This document shows positions 9,484 through 15,530 of a stretch of 31,357 nt of DNA, one piece after another. The notes under the pieces were generated by a model that was not told the DNA's origin, made no database searches, and saw nothing but the letters and a program-made list of their open reading frames with translations. Within the stretch, counting starts at the first letter, position 1, and each line of letters begins with the position of its first letter. The stretch is from a virus. The stretch is from the IMG/VR virus record IMGVR_UViG_3300037584_003644, positions 1 to 31,357 of that record, one strand, 5' to 3'. The position numbers and the translations under genes were made by a program.

Positions 9484-9735
9484 ATGAAGGCAATACCACA
9501 TTCAGAATTAGAAAATCATTGGCTCGTTGGAGAGCCTCAAATATCCGTAACAGAAACTTTCGACGAAGAAGGCAATGCAATTCTTGACGACGAAGGTAAT
9601 GCAGTTACAGAAGAAACTGAAACAATTATAAACACTCAACTCGTGGCTTGTGCGCCAAATGACTCAAGCGCAGAAAGAGCGGTTGAATTATTGCAATCAG
9701 AACCAGTAGTCGAGGAACTAGCAACAACCGAATAA
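9484..9735 (+). CDS. Small acidic hypothetical protein
   Basis: 83 residues, ATG two bases after the fibre stop. Strongly acidic, with two near-tandem copies of a 'DEEGNAILDDEGNAV' type segment (about residues 25-43) rich in Glu and Asp, and no membrane segment. Proteins of this size and charge directly behind a fibre gene are often fibre-assembly or capping factors, but I do not recognise this one and offer that only as context. Confidence 0.55.
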   Translation: MKAIPHSELENHWLVGEPQISVTETFDEEGNAILDDEGNAVTEETETIINTQLVACAPNDSSAERAVELLQSEPVVEELATTE

Positions 9736-9742
9736 TTTAGAC

Positions 9743-10087
9743 ATGATACAAGTTAACGTAATCCCGAAACCTGATGAGGGCAAAAACTTCTCTAAAGTTG
9801 TAATTGCTCTTAATAGCGTCAACGACGCGCCTTATTCGCTACAGTATGCTGTTCAAGCATTCGGTAAAGATAGTGAGGGCAGTTTTATGCCTTTGCCGTT
9901 ATATAATGGTTTATACCGTCTTGAGGGCGAAAATTGGACTAATTGGACTTCCGAAAGTGCTGACAGTGATAACGCTTACATTACTGGTTTAGTTCTTGCT
10001 GATTTGGGCATAGAGCAAGATATGACACAACCAGAAATTGAGCCGGTCGAAATGGTTACAGAGGAACCGACTGAAGGCGGCGAATAG
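9743..10087 (+). CDS. Hypothetical protein behind the tail fibre
   Basis: 114 residues. The first about 90 form an even, beta-like domain with conserved-looking aromatic positions ('NGLYRLEGENWTNWTSE'). The last about 20 are an acidic Glu/Pro tail. There is no signal peptide or membrane segment. Its stop overlaps the GTG start of the next gene. Small proteins with this kind of core occur after fibres in other phages, where they are generally unassigned. Function unknown. Confidence 0.55.
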   Translation: MIQVNVIPKPDEGKNFSKVVIALNSVNDAPYSLQYAVQAFGKDSEGSFMPLPLYNGLYRLEGENWTNWTSESADSDNAYITGLVLADLGIEQDMTQPEIEPVEMVTEEPTEGGE

Positions 10088-10377
10088 TGTTTGAGGTTCA
10101 AACAACTCCCAAAGAAGACCTACCGGTTAGCCTTGTCCAAATACAAATGGTGGGGGCGCAAGAGTTTGGTTTTCTCTTTAAAGCTTACGGTTTCAAAACT
10201 AAGACTGTAGAGCAAGATGACGGGACAACAGTAACAACAACACTACCAGACGCTTTAATAGAGCAAGACATTTCTATTACTGGAACAACTTGGGAAGAGT
10301 TTAGAAAAAGCAATAAATCAGAAAAAGATTTTATAGGGGATTTGGCAATTAGTTTAATGGGATTGGGTGAGGAGTGA
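10087..10377 (+). CDS. Hypothetical protein at the end of the tail module
   Basis: 96 residues from GTG 10087, overlapping the last base of the preceding stop. It is a soluble mixed alpha/beta protein with an acidic C-terminus. 'SITGTTWEEFRKSNKSEKDF' at about residues 62-81 is predicted helical. No family recognised. It ends in a GTGA overlap with the small membrane protein at 10374, so it is transcribed and perhaps translated together with the lysis cassette. Confidence 0.55.
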   Translation: MFEVQTTPKEDLPVSLVQIQMVGAQEFGFLFKAYGFKTKTVEQDDGTTVTTTLPDALIEQDISITGTTWEEFRKSNKSEKDFIGDLAISLMGLGEE

Positions 10378-10538
10378 ATGGAACAGATATTAAAGTGGGT
10401 GGGGCTACATTGTTTGGTTGGGTTTCAAACCTCACTAATATAAACGAAATTTTGACAGTAATATTAACAGGCTTATCGGTTGTGTATGTTGCTGTTAGAT
10501 TGGCTAAAGAGCTAAAAAATAAAAATGAAAAAAACTAA
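10374..10538 (+). CDS. 54-residue single-membrane-segment protein, holin-like
   Basis: Read directly from the sequence: GTG at 10374 overlaps the previous TGA and TAA is at 10536-10538. The soluble start (about 1-22) is followed by one hydrophobic helix at about 26-44 ('ILTVILTGLSVVYVAVRLA') and a Lys/Asn-rich tail. It directly precedes a second small membrane protein and a spanin pair, so it is best read as a holin, antiholin or other lysis-timing component. The evidence is length, one clear membrane segment and context. Its last 14 bases overlap the ATG of the next gene. Confidence 0.55.
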   Translation: MNGTDIKVGGATLFGWVSNLTNINEILTVILTGLSVVYVAVRLAKELKNKNEKN

Positions 10539-10719
10539 GGGTTATAGAACAACAGAGTTTTGGTTAGCCTCAATAACTGCCTTGATAGGTATTTTATTTG
10601 CTAGTGGACTCATTGCCCCGGACTCAGGCGCAGACAAAACACTAGGCTTAATTGCTTCGGTAATGAGTTCTCTAGGGTATTCAGTGTCTAGGGGTCTCAC
10701 TAAACGCACACAACAATAA
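10525..10719 (+). CDS. Putative holin, two membrane segments
   Basis: 64 residues. The basic N-terminus is followed by a hydrophobic helix at about 11-30 ('TEFWLASITALIGILFASGL'), a short loop with Pro/Asp, a second helix at about 39-57 ('TLGLIASVMSSLGYSVSR') and a basic tail. Two helices in about 65 residues ahead of spanin genes fits a class II-like holin. The 'TEFWL' opening is familiar from small phage membrane proteins called holins. It overlaps genes on both sides. It would form the inner-membrane lesion during lysis (inference). Confidence 0.6.
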   Translation: MKKTKGYRTTEFWLASITALIGILFASGLIAPDSGADKTLGLIASVMSSLGYSVSRGLTKRTQQ

Positions 10720-10958
10720 TGGTAGAGGCTTTAATAGCCTTAATATCTACTGTTATTGTCTTTTGGTTAAAGAGACGAATAGCCCGGGAGACTTCCCGGA
10801 AAAAACGATTAGAGGAAGCGTTAAACAATGTTGACCAGCATATTAAAGACGGGGACGTTGACGCTGTTAATAAGTCTCTTGAGCATTCTCTCCGCCGGTT
10901 GCAAATCAATAACGGTAATAGACTCGAACAAGATAGTCCAAAGACTCCCAAAAGGTAA
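10719..10958 (+). CDS. Putative inner-membrane spanin (Rz-like)
   Basis: 79 residues. The N-terminal membrane helix (about 3-17, 'EALIALISTVIVFWL') leads into a basic helical region with coiled-coil potential and a soluble tail. The lipoprotein gene at 10828 begins inside it in another frame, the nested Rz/Rz1 arrangement that supports the call. One caution is that the positive charges follow the helix ('KRRIARETSRKKR'), whereas an inner spanin should have them before it, so by the positive-inside rule the C-terminus could face the cytoplasm. It is also short for Rz. It could be an unrelated small membrane protein. Confidence 0.45.
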   Translation: MVEALIALISTVIVFWLKRRIARETSRKKRLEEALNNVDQHIKDGDVDAVNKSLEHSLRRLQINNGNRLEQDSPKTPKR

Positions 10959-11058
10959 AACTTACACACCAAAACTAAACGGGTACTTTGTCCCGGATGC
11001 TCGAATGAGAGATATTTTGCAACAGTTAGAAATTAAGGGGCATGAAAACGAAGAATAA
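10828..11058 (+). CDS. Putative outer-membrane spanin lipoprotein (Rz1-like)
   Basis: 76 residues with a clear lipoprotein signal: a basic start, a hydrophobic core at about 10-20 and the lipobox L-S-A-G-Cys25. The mature part is 52 residues with a 'LPKGKTYTPKLNGYFVPDAR' core, a pattern I associate with small phage lipoproteins in lysis cassettes. A GAGGAAG site about 10 bases upstream sets the ATG at 10828, nested in the Rz-like gene in another frame. The protein would sit in the outer membrane of a diderm host and pair with the inner spanin for the last lysis step. The lipoprotein call is firm; the spanin role is inferred. Confidence 0.68.
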   Translation: MLTSILKTGTLTLLISLLSILSAGCKSITVIDSNKIVQRLPKGKTYTPKLNGYFVPDARMRDILQQLEIKGHENEE

Positions 11059-11362
11059 ACCAAAGAGGATTAGGATTTTAAACCTTAATTGGACTGTTAA
11101 GTTCGTCAATAAAAGCTGCAAAGAAACAAGCCAAGCTTGGGGGTGGTGCGACCCTTCAGAGCAAACCATATTTATTTATGAAGACCAAAAGCCGGACGCT
11201 ATGGCGGACACTTTTTTACATGAATGCTTACACGCTATTGTCTACTCGTTAGGTGTAGACGTTAAAGAAGAGGAGAACATTGTTCACAGGATAGCTACCG
11301 GGCTTTGTACGGTATGGAAACAAAACCCTAGTGCGTTTAAATGGTGGGAGTCTTTATTATGA
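11042..11362 (+). CDS. HExxH-motif putative zinc metalloprotein
   Basis: 106 residues. 'TFLHECLHAIVYSL' contains His60-Glu61-x-x-His64, the zinc-peptidase signature, and Glu76-78 downstream could give the third ligand. There is no signal peptide or membrane segment, so it would act in the cytoplasm unless exported through the holin lesion. Similar short HExxH proteins are frequent in phage genomes as SprT- or ImmA-like putative peptidases, and the substrate is unknown. It overlaps the lipoprotein gene at its start and the phosphoesterase at its end (ATGA). Because the cassette lacks a conventional endolysin, a cell-wall peptidase role cannot be excluded but is unsupported. Confidence 0.6.
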   Translation: MKTKNKPKRIRILNLNWTVKFVNKSCKETSQAWGWCDPSEQTIFIYEDQKPDAMADTFLHECLHAIVYSLGVDVKEEENIVHRIATGLCTVWKQNPSAFKWWESLL

Positions 11363-12102
11363 AAAGATGGTTAGCATTTGGAGATACCCATGGGGACAAT
11401 GTTGATGAGGACGCTTTAAACTCTCTTATTAAATTTAAGAAACAATGGAAACCTCATTTAACAATTCACTTAGGGGACATATTTGACTATAGAGCATTAC
11501 GCAAAGGCATTAGCCAAACGGAATCGGATGCCTACGACGGTTTGAGGGCGGACACTCTCAAGGGTTACGAATGCCTAGAAAAGACTAAGCCGGATGTTTT
11601 ATTAATGGGCAACCATGACCATAGAATATTCAGAGTAGCGGCAGAACATCCTAATGGAATTGTCCGGGAAGCGGCAGAGCAGGGCATTGCGGGGATATAC
11701 AAGGCAGCTAAACGGGTTAAGTGCCAAGTTATACCTTACCATTACAAGACCGGTATTTATACAGTAGGGACTCTAAATTTCCTACATGGCTACACCGCCA
11801 ACCTCCGAGCAGTAGCGGAACACGCTAACCACTACGGTAATGGAGCGGATTCTAGTGTTGTAATGGGTCATTTGCACCGAGTGGAGCAATCTAGCGGAAA
11901 ACGTCACGGAAGGGCACACGGTTATTCTGCCGGTTGTTTATGCAATTTTGAAGAAATGAGTTATGCGTCGCATAGGCTTGCTACGTCTATGTGGCAAGTA
12001 GGGTGGAGTTATGGAGTATATGACGACAACAACCACCAAGTGTGGTTAGCCACTAAAATGGGGGACAAATGGGTATTACCTACTGGAGTCGAAACATTAT
12101 GA
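11359..12102 (+). CDS. Calcineurin-like metallophosphoesterase
   Basis: The ATG at 11359 is chosen because it makes the ATGA overlap common here; an upstream ATG at 11341 would add six residues. The 247-residue protein has the full set of metal-binding motifs. These are GDTHGD (Asp9, His11), GDIFD (Asp40, Asp43), GNHDH (Asn85, His86), FLHG (His143) and GHLH (His171, His173). The fold cleaves phosphomonoesters or phosphodiesters with two metal ions. Phage relatives are mostly uncharacterised, with nucleic-acid or nucleotide substrates possible. It lies among genes between lysis and attP, where accessory genes often accumulate. Confidence 0.85.
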   Translation: MKRWLAFGDTHGDNVDEDALNSLIKFKKQWKPHLTIHLGDIFDYRALRKGISQTESDAYDGLRADTLKGYECLEKTKPDVLLMGNHDHRIFRVAAEHPNGIVREAAEQGIAGIYKAAKRVKCQVIPYHYKTGIYTVGTLNFLHGYTANLRAVAEHANHYGNGADSSVVMGHLHRVEQSSGKRHGRAHGYSAGCLCNFEEMSYASHRLATSMWQVGWSYGVYDDNNHQVWLATKMGDKWVLPTGVETL

Positions 12103-12308
12103 GCGATTGGGTTGAGATATTTGCAAAACATTTAAGGACAAAAGTACCGGAGGGGTACGAAACAACCTCCGAGATAGCAAAAAAAACAGATGCAAAACAC
12201 TCCGCAACGTATGAGCGTCTAAAGTTATTACACAAAAGGGGTGTAGTTGATTGCGTGGAGGTGACGCATAACGGAAAAAGTGCCAAAGCGTGGAAGTACA
12301 AAACCTAA
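12099..12308 (+). CDS. Small winged-helix-like DNA-binding protein
   Basis: 69 residues from ATG 12099 in an ATGA overlap with the phosphoesterase stop. The core 'TTSEIAKKTDAKHSATYERLKLLHKRGVVDC' (about residues 22-52) has the pattern of a helix-turn-helix followed by a wing. It is basic overall. It is probably a transcriptional regulator or DNA-binding accessory protein close to the attachment site, and a role near integration/excision control is possible. No specific family is named. Confidence 0.55.
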   Translation: MSDWVEIFAKHLRTKVPEGYETTSEIAKKTDAKHSATYERLKLLHKRGVVDCVEVTHNGKSAKAWKYKT

Positions 12309-12507
12309 CCGATTTTTGGGGCACATCACACCAATAAAAGAAGGTAAGAAATGGGTCTTAAAAAGCCTATGTTTAGGCATGGTTACACCTATAGGTTCTA
12401 GGTTGCAAAGGGGAGACCCTTGGCCTATATCGGGGGAAGTGTTCGCAACAAAGAAAGAAGCTTTAGTTGCAGCGGACAAGCTAAACCAATATTTAGGAGT
12501 CAAATAG
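12280..12507 (+). CDS. Small hypothetical protein before attP
   Basis: 75 residues from GTG 12280, overlapping the previous gene by 29 bases. It is basic, with a middle 'GKKWVLKSLCLGMVTPIGSR' that looks like short beta strands and an alpha-helical end ('TKKEALVAADKLNQYLG'). The overlap and the absence of a family make this a moderate call. It is the last gene before the attachment region, and its stop lies 11 bases before the first arm-type repeat. Confidence 0.45.
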   Translation: MPKRGSTKPNRFLGHITPIKEGKKWVLKSLCLGMVTPIGSRLQRGDPWPISGEVFATKKEALVAADKLNQYLGVK

Positions 12508-12518
12508 CCATCCTTAAA

Positions 12519-12538
12519 TGTTCACTTATGTTCACTAA
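12519..12538 (+). repeat. Arm-type direct repeat, left copy
   Basis: TGTTCACTTATGTTCACTAA is identical at 12691-12710. Each 20-bp unit is itself two near-identical decamers (TGTTCACTTA / TGTTCACTAA). The pair brackets the attachment core, the layout of integrase arm-binding sites. Confidence 0.65.
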
Positions 12539-12570
12539 GACCTTAAATATTCATATTTCCTAACAAAAAG

Positions 12571-12597
12571 TGGTGGAGGCGGGGAGAGTCGAACTCC
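12571..12597 (-). other. attP: attP core matching the 3' end of a tmRNA/tRNA gene
   Basis: On the - strand this reads as the end of a tRNA-like gene: a T-arm GGAG-TTCGACT-CTCC, then CCGCCTCCACCA. It carries discriminator A73, CCA, and U at position 70. U70 (for the G3-U70 pair) plus A73 are alanine identity marks shared by tRNA-Ala and tmRNA. The T-loop TTCGACT is closer to tmRNA (ssrA) than to typical tRNA-Ala. Only the 3' end is present, as expected for an attachment core that restores the host gene on integration. The tyrosine integrase begins 120 bases downstream. On the + strand the same stem followed by T6 at 12598-12603 also looks like an intrinsic terminator. Confidence 0.75.
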
Positions 12598-12690
12598 TTT
12601 TTTACACACTGTAAATAAAGAGTTTTTGCGTTTTTCCTAATGTTATTGTGTTCCATTGTTTACCATTGTGTAAATAAGTCCTTGCTTAAC

Positions 12691-12710
12691 TGTTCACTTA
12701 TGTTCACTAA
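12691..12710 (+). repeat. Arm-type direct repeat, right copy
   Basis: Exact 20-bp copy of 12519-12538, offset 172 bp, ending six bases before the integrase ATG. Binding here could also repress the integrase gene. Between the copies lie the att core and further loosely repeated AT-rich words (TGTAAATAAAG at 12609-12619 and TGTAAATAAG at 12669-12678). Confidence 0.65.
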
Positions 12711-12716
12711 TCGCGT

Positions 12717-13964
12717 ATGCCGAAAGCTAAAAGGCGGAGGTCTAAAAAGCCTAGAATGTACGAATTAGACAATGGGTTAGGTGCTATTCATCATTGTGTT
12801 AGTTGGTATTTTGAAGGTAAGCGAAAAAAGAAATATTTTGCAAACAAAGCTTTAGCCAAAGCTAAATTTTTAGAGGTTAAATTAGCGGAAGAAAACCAGA
12901 CTCTTAACTGGGAAGCGTTAACCCCGGCGGAGCAGATAGAAATACTACAAGCAGCAAAGGTAGCTAAAGAGATGAATGTGGGACTCTCTGAGGCAGTTAG
13001 GAACAGCGCAAGCCTCTCTTTCGGCAAACCTATTAAAGCTAAACAAGCGTCTCAAATATATATTAAGCATCTAGAGGAGATAGGTGTAAAACATTTTAAG
13101 ACATACAGAGCAACAGTTACGCAATTTTATAACCATTTTGGAGACAGGGAAATGGACACGTTAGACCCTACCGAGATTAGAACATGGATTAACTCAAACA
13201 AGTTATGGAAAGCACCACGAACAAAAAACAATAAGTTAAACAATTTAGCAACATGGTGGAGGTTTTTAAAAAGGGAGGGGTTTAGTGTAGGAGATAAAAA
13301 CGTTTTTGCTGCTCCTAGCCCGGACGATGACAGTAAAGGCATAGCAAGACACAAAATACCACACAAGCGCGTTGACATACTTACAGTAGAAGAGGCGGAA
13401 CAAGTATTATTAGAGGCAATGCAGTGCCCATATACTGCGGTCATTGTTGTTTTAGTGCTATTTTGTGGCGTTAGAGTAGAGGAAGCTTGTCAACTAACAT
13501 GGGGAGACATTGACCTAGACGAAGAGGACCCCACCATTGACGTAGGGCCGGAAATAGCTAAGAAGCTAAAAGACGGGAAAACTGCCGAGCGTTATATTCC
13601 TTTAACAGATTTCCAAGCTAAGTGGATTAAGGCAGCAAAGAAAAAAGGGGGATTGTTACCGGTATCGTTAAACACTTACCAGAAAATGAAATCCGGCAAT
13701 AAAAACTTTAAAGATGTTAAGTATAAACGTAACGGCAAGATTCAAACTAGGTCTATAAAGGCTGTTCCGGCCCGTATTCCAACCTTAAAGGGTAGGGTTA
13801 ACGTGCTTCGTCATTCGTTTTGTTCTTATCATTTATGCGCTTTTGAGAACATAGGTAAGACAGCACATTACGCCGGTAACAGTCCGTCAATAATCAAAGA
13901 TGCCTATTACAACAGGATTAAAAAGAAGGTTGCAAAAAGGTTTTGGGACTTAAAACCAAATTAA
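12717..13964 (+). CDS. int: Tyrosine site-specific integrase
   Basis: 415 residues. The basic N-terminus (about 1-50) would bind arm sites, a SAM-like core-binding domain spans about 105-195, and the catalytic domain about 215-400. Catalytic residues visible are Arg253 in 'FCGVRVEEA', Arg365 in 'NVLRHSF', His384 in 'TAHYAG' and the Tyr397/398 nucleophile. The usual first His of the HxxR box is Asn362, a change also seen in some relatives. The 'LRHSFCSYHL...GNSPSII' C-terminus is reminiscent of integrases from Verrucomicrobiota. It would catalyse integration at, and excision from, the tmRNA-like site just upstream. Confidence 0.92.
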   Translation: MPKAKRRRSKKPRMYELDNGLGAIHHCVSWYFEGKRKKKYFANKALAKAKFLEVKLAEENQTLNWEALTPAEQIEILQAAKVAKEMNVGLSEAVRNSASLSFGKPIKAKQASQIYIKHLEEIGVKHFKTYRATVTQFYNHFGDREMDTLDPTEIRTWINSNKLWKAPRTKNNKLNNLATWWRFLKREGFSVGDKNVFAAPSPDDDSKGIARHKIPHKRVDILTVEEAEQVLLEAMQCPYTAVIVVLVLFCGVRVEEACQLTWGDIDLDEEDPTIDVGPEIAKKLKDGKTAERYIPLTDFQAKWIKAAKKKGGLLPVSLNTYQKMKSGNKNFKDVKYKRNGKIQTRSIKAVPARIPTLKGRVNVLRHSFCSYHLCAFENIGKTAHYAGNSPSIIKDAYYNRIKKKVAKRFWDLKPN

Positions 13965-13990
13965 AAAAAATAAAAATATTTAAAAAAAGT

Positions 13991-14019
13991 TTGACGGTGG
14001 GGGACACCCTGTTTAAAAC
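13991..14019 (+). promoter_or_regulatory. Sigma70-like promoter for the regulatory region
   Basis: TTGACG (13991-13996), a 17-base spacer, then TAAAAC (14014-14019). The first supported start downstream is the ATG at 14044. The spacer contains a near-copy of the 13-bp palindrome found three more times within the next kilobase, so the promoter is probably repressible. Confidence 0.55.
13996..14008. promoter_or_regulatory. Operator-like palindrome in promoter spacer
   Basis: GGTGGGGGACACC differs at two central positions from GGTGGGGTCCACC, the reverse complement of the repeated element. It lies between the -35 and -10 hexamers, the classical position for repression. Inference from sequence and place. 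Confidence 0.5.
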
Positions 14020-14043
14020 GTTTGCAAGTGACATATTTAACAA

Positions 14044-14205
14044 ATGCCAAATCAACGAGCAGACAACAAAGATAAGCTATCTGTTTGGGTGCAGGATATT
14101 GAGGAAATTGACGAGTATTGTAAGAGAACCGGTAAAAACCGGACCGAGGTGATACAAGAGTTAATTAGGGATTTAAAAAAGAAACGCCAACAAGGAAAGA
14201 AATAG
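14044..14205 (+). CDS. Ribbon-helix-helix regulator
   Basis: 53 residues read from the sequence (ATG 14044, TAG 14203-14205). The order is a basic start, a short strand 'KLSVWVQDI' (about 11-19), a helix with Glu/Asp, a turn 'TGKNRTEV' (about 29-36), a second helix 'IQELIRDLKKK' and a Lys/Gln tail. This is the MetJ/Arc/CopG pattern, in which dimers insert the strand pair into the DNA major groove. It is the first gene after a promoter holding an operator-like palindrome, so autoregulation is likely. It is a candidate lysogeny or early-region repressor. A longer overlapping frame from 13943 is rejected. Confidence 0.65.
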   Translation: MPNQRADNKDKLSVWVQDIEEIDEYCKRTGKNRTEVIQELIRDLKKKRQQGKK

Positions 14206-14211
14206 CTAAAA

Positions 14212-14751
14212 ATGGATGAATTACTAAATAAATTAAAACAGGAACAACTTGAGTCTCATTATCACCAAGGAAACTCAACAAATACAAACAGCTTTAAAAC
14301 TTTAGGCAAATTAAACATTTTAATAATACTAATGTTTGTTTTGGGTAGTTTATTTATTTTTACTCAAAATTTAAAAAACGACGATACGGCAGAAGTTGAG
14401 AAATTTTGGAAATTTTTTTGGAAAGCTTCAGCGTATAGCGCACAAAACGATTACGAGCAGATGAATATTAATTTAAACAAAATGTTAGACTTACCTTGTT
14501 GTAATTTAAACCGTTTAAACCGCGCTTTAAATAAATCAGATGAATTTTGCTCACAATTGTCAGGAGGTATATCCTCTCGAATTGTTTTATTTGAAAACAA
14601 AAAAATTAAAACCGCAATTGATAACATGGTGAAAATTAAAAAAGATAACCCAGAGCAATGGGAAAAATTCATAAATTCTCAAAGTTTGAAACAAACAGAT
14701 TTAAGCGAAAAAAAAATAAACAAGGTGGACCCCACTTTAGGCAATACATAA
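14212..14751 (+). CDS. Single-pass membrane protein of unknown function
   Basis: 179 residues. The soluble N-terminus (about 1-34) is followed by one membrane helix at about 35-52 ('ILIILMFVLGSLFIFTQN') and a long Lys/Asn-rich domain with a 'CCNLNRLNRAL' pair of cysteines near 95-96. By charge, the C-terminal domain probably lies outside the cytoplasm. The gene is markedly AT-rich. It lies between two ribbon-helix-helix genes in the putative lysogeny control region, a place where superinfection-exclusion or lysogenic-conversion genes are common. That role is only suggested by topology and location. The first exact-core copy of the palindrome overlaps its 3' end. Confidence 0.6.
   Translation: MDELLNKLKQEQLESHYHQGNSTNTNSFKTLGKLNILIILMFVLGSLFIFTQNLKNDDTAEVEKFWKFFWKASAYSAQNDYEQMNINLNKMLDLPCCNLNRLNRALNKSDEFCSQLSGGISSRIVLFENKKIKTAIDNMVKIKKDNPEQWEKFINSQSLKQTDLSEKKINKVDPTLGNT
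14724..14736. repeat. Palindrome copy (GGTGGACCCCACT)
   Basis: It matches the element at 12 of 13 positions. It lies in the last codons of the membrane-protein gene, 35 bases before the ribbon-helix-helix gene at 14772. Confidence 0.55.
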
Positions 14752-14771
14752 ACTTTTTATAAAAATTAATA

Positions 14772-14933
14772 ATGGAAACGATAGGACTAAAAATTAGCAA
14801 ACAATTGAAAATTAAATTGAATCAACACGCAAAACAAACTGACAGAAGTATTAGTTCTGTAGTTAGGTTAGCAATTGAGAGTTTTTTTGCAAAAGGTGGA
14901 CCCCACCAAAAAGGATTTTCTAAAAAAAATTAA
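14772..14933 (+). CDS. Second ribbon-helix-helix regulator
   Basis: 53 residues read from the sequence (ATG 14772, TAA 14931-14933). A strand 'TIGLKISKQL' (about 3-12) is followed by a helix, the turn 'TDRSISSVV' (about 23-31) and a second helix 'RLAIESFFAK', then a short basic tail encoded across a palindrome copy. The fold pattern is Arc/CopG-like. Palindrome copies lie before it, in its last codons and just after it, so this protein or its neighbour at 14044 is a reasonable candidate to bind them. The gene is AT-rich like its upstream neighbour. Confidence 0.6.
   Translation: METIGLKISKQLKIKLNQHAKQTDRSISSVVRLAIESFFAKGGPHQKGFSKKN
14895..14907. repeat. Palindrome copy GGTGGACCCCACC
   Basis: Exact copy within the 3' codons of the second ribbon-helix-helix gene, 43 bp from the next copy. 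That is close to four helical turns, so both would face the same side of the DNA. Confidence 0.6.
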
Positions 14934-14937
14934 CAAA

Positions 14938-14950
14938 GGTGGACCCCACC
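14938..14950. repeat. Palindrome copy GGTGGACCCCACC before the RlpA-like gene
   Basis: Exact copy in the 38-base gap between TAA 14933 and ATG 14972. It lies between a weak TTAACA (14930-14935) and an AT-rich TTTATAAAA (14955-14963), so it could block transcription of the secreted protein. Confidence 0.55.
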
Positions 14951-14971
14951 AGAATTTATAAAACCAAACAA

Positions 14972-15361
14972 ATGAAAACATTAATAACAATAATAAGTAG
15001 TGCGTGTGTGTTTATGTGGGTTGTGTCTCGACCTTATGCCGAGCCTCCAACCCTTACAGCCTCTTACTATGGAAAAGAGAGTAAGGGTTTAACGAGTTGC
15101 GGAGAATATTTCGACGGGACCTCTCTAACGTGTGCGGTATGGGAGATAGACGGCAAACCAATACCCATGCACTCCCTTTTAAAACTAACGTTAGGACCTA
15201 ACAGCGTAGTTACTCGGGTAAATGATAGGGGACCAAATAAAAGACTTTTAAAAACCCGTCAAATAGACGTTTCCGAGGCAGTTTTTAAGAAGCTAAATAA
15301 CAACGACACAAGCGCGGGATTAATAAAGGTTAAGGTAGAGATTTTAAGGTTAGGAAAATGA
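14972..15361 (+). CDS. Secreted RlpA-like (double-psi beta-barrel) protein
   Basis: 129 residues from ATG 14972; an in-frame GTG at 14939 is rejected because it would bury the signal peptide. Residues 1-23 form a signal peptide ending in Ala ('PYA'). The rest is a double-psi beta-barrel with RlpA landmarks: 'ASYYGKESKGLTSCGEYFD' (Glu45), 'LTCAVWEIDGKPIP' and 'VVTRVNDRGPNKR' (Asp85). RlpA enzymes are lytic transglycosylases that act on peptide-stripped glycan. The His usually found after the LTxA block is absent, so activity is uncertain. It sits in the early/lysogeny region, not the lysis cassette. It may be an endolysin or a lysogen-expressed envelope factor. Confidence 0.72.
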   Translation: MKTLITIISSACVFMWVVSRPYAEPPTLTASYYGKESKGLTSCGEYFDGTSLTCAVWEIDGKPIPMHSLLKLTLGPNSVVTRVNDRGPNKRLLKTRQIDVSEAVFKKLNNNDTSAGLIKVKVEILRLGK

Positions 15362-15525
15362 CATATAAGGAAGCGGCAAAATATTTAGGTGTAAAGGTTT
15401 CAAGGCTTAGAACATGGGCAAGAAACAGGCAAATACCGGTTATACGTTATGGCTATAGGACGCACGTTTTTAAGCGTAGCGATTTAGATAAGTTCATGGA
15501 CGAAAGGACAGTCAAAGCAAAATGA
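15358..15525 (+). CDS. Excisionase-like helix-turn-helix protein
   Basis: 55 residues read from the sequence (ATG 15358 overlapping the preceding TGA; TGA 15523-15525). 'TYKEAAKYLGVKVSRLRTWARNRQIPVIRY' (given here only by its core, AAKYLGVKVSRLRTW at 6-20) followed by 'FKRSDLDKFM' is the HTH_17/MerR-like layout of excisionases and small winged-helix DNA-binding proteins. It could direct excision with the integrase or act as a regulator. It is the last protein gene before the structured non-coding block. Confidence 0.7.
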   Translation: MTYKEAAKYLGVKVSRLRTWARNRQIPVIRYGYRTHVFKRSDLDKFMDERTVKAK

Positions 15526-15530
15526 ATTTA

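Noticed and set aside
13943-14152. 69-residue frame beginning in the end of the integrase gene
   Set aside because: It overlaps the promoter and operator and runs out of frame across the better-supported ribbon-helix-helix gene at 14044; its product has no sensible domain.
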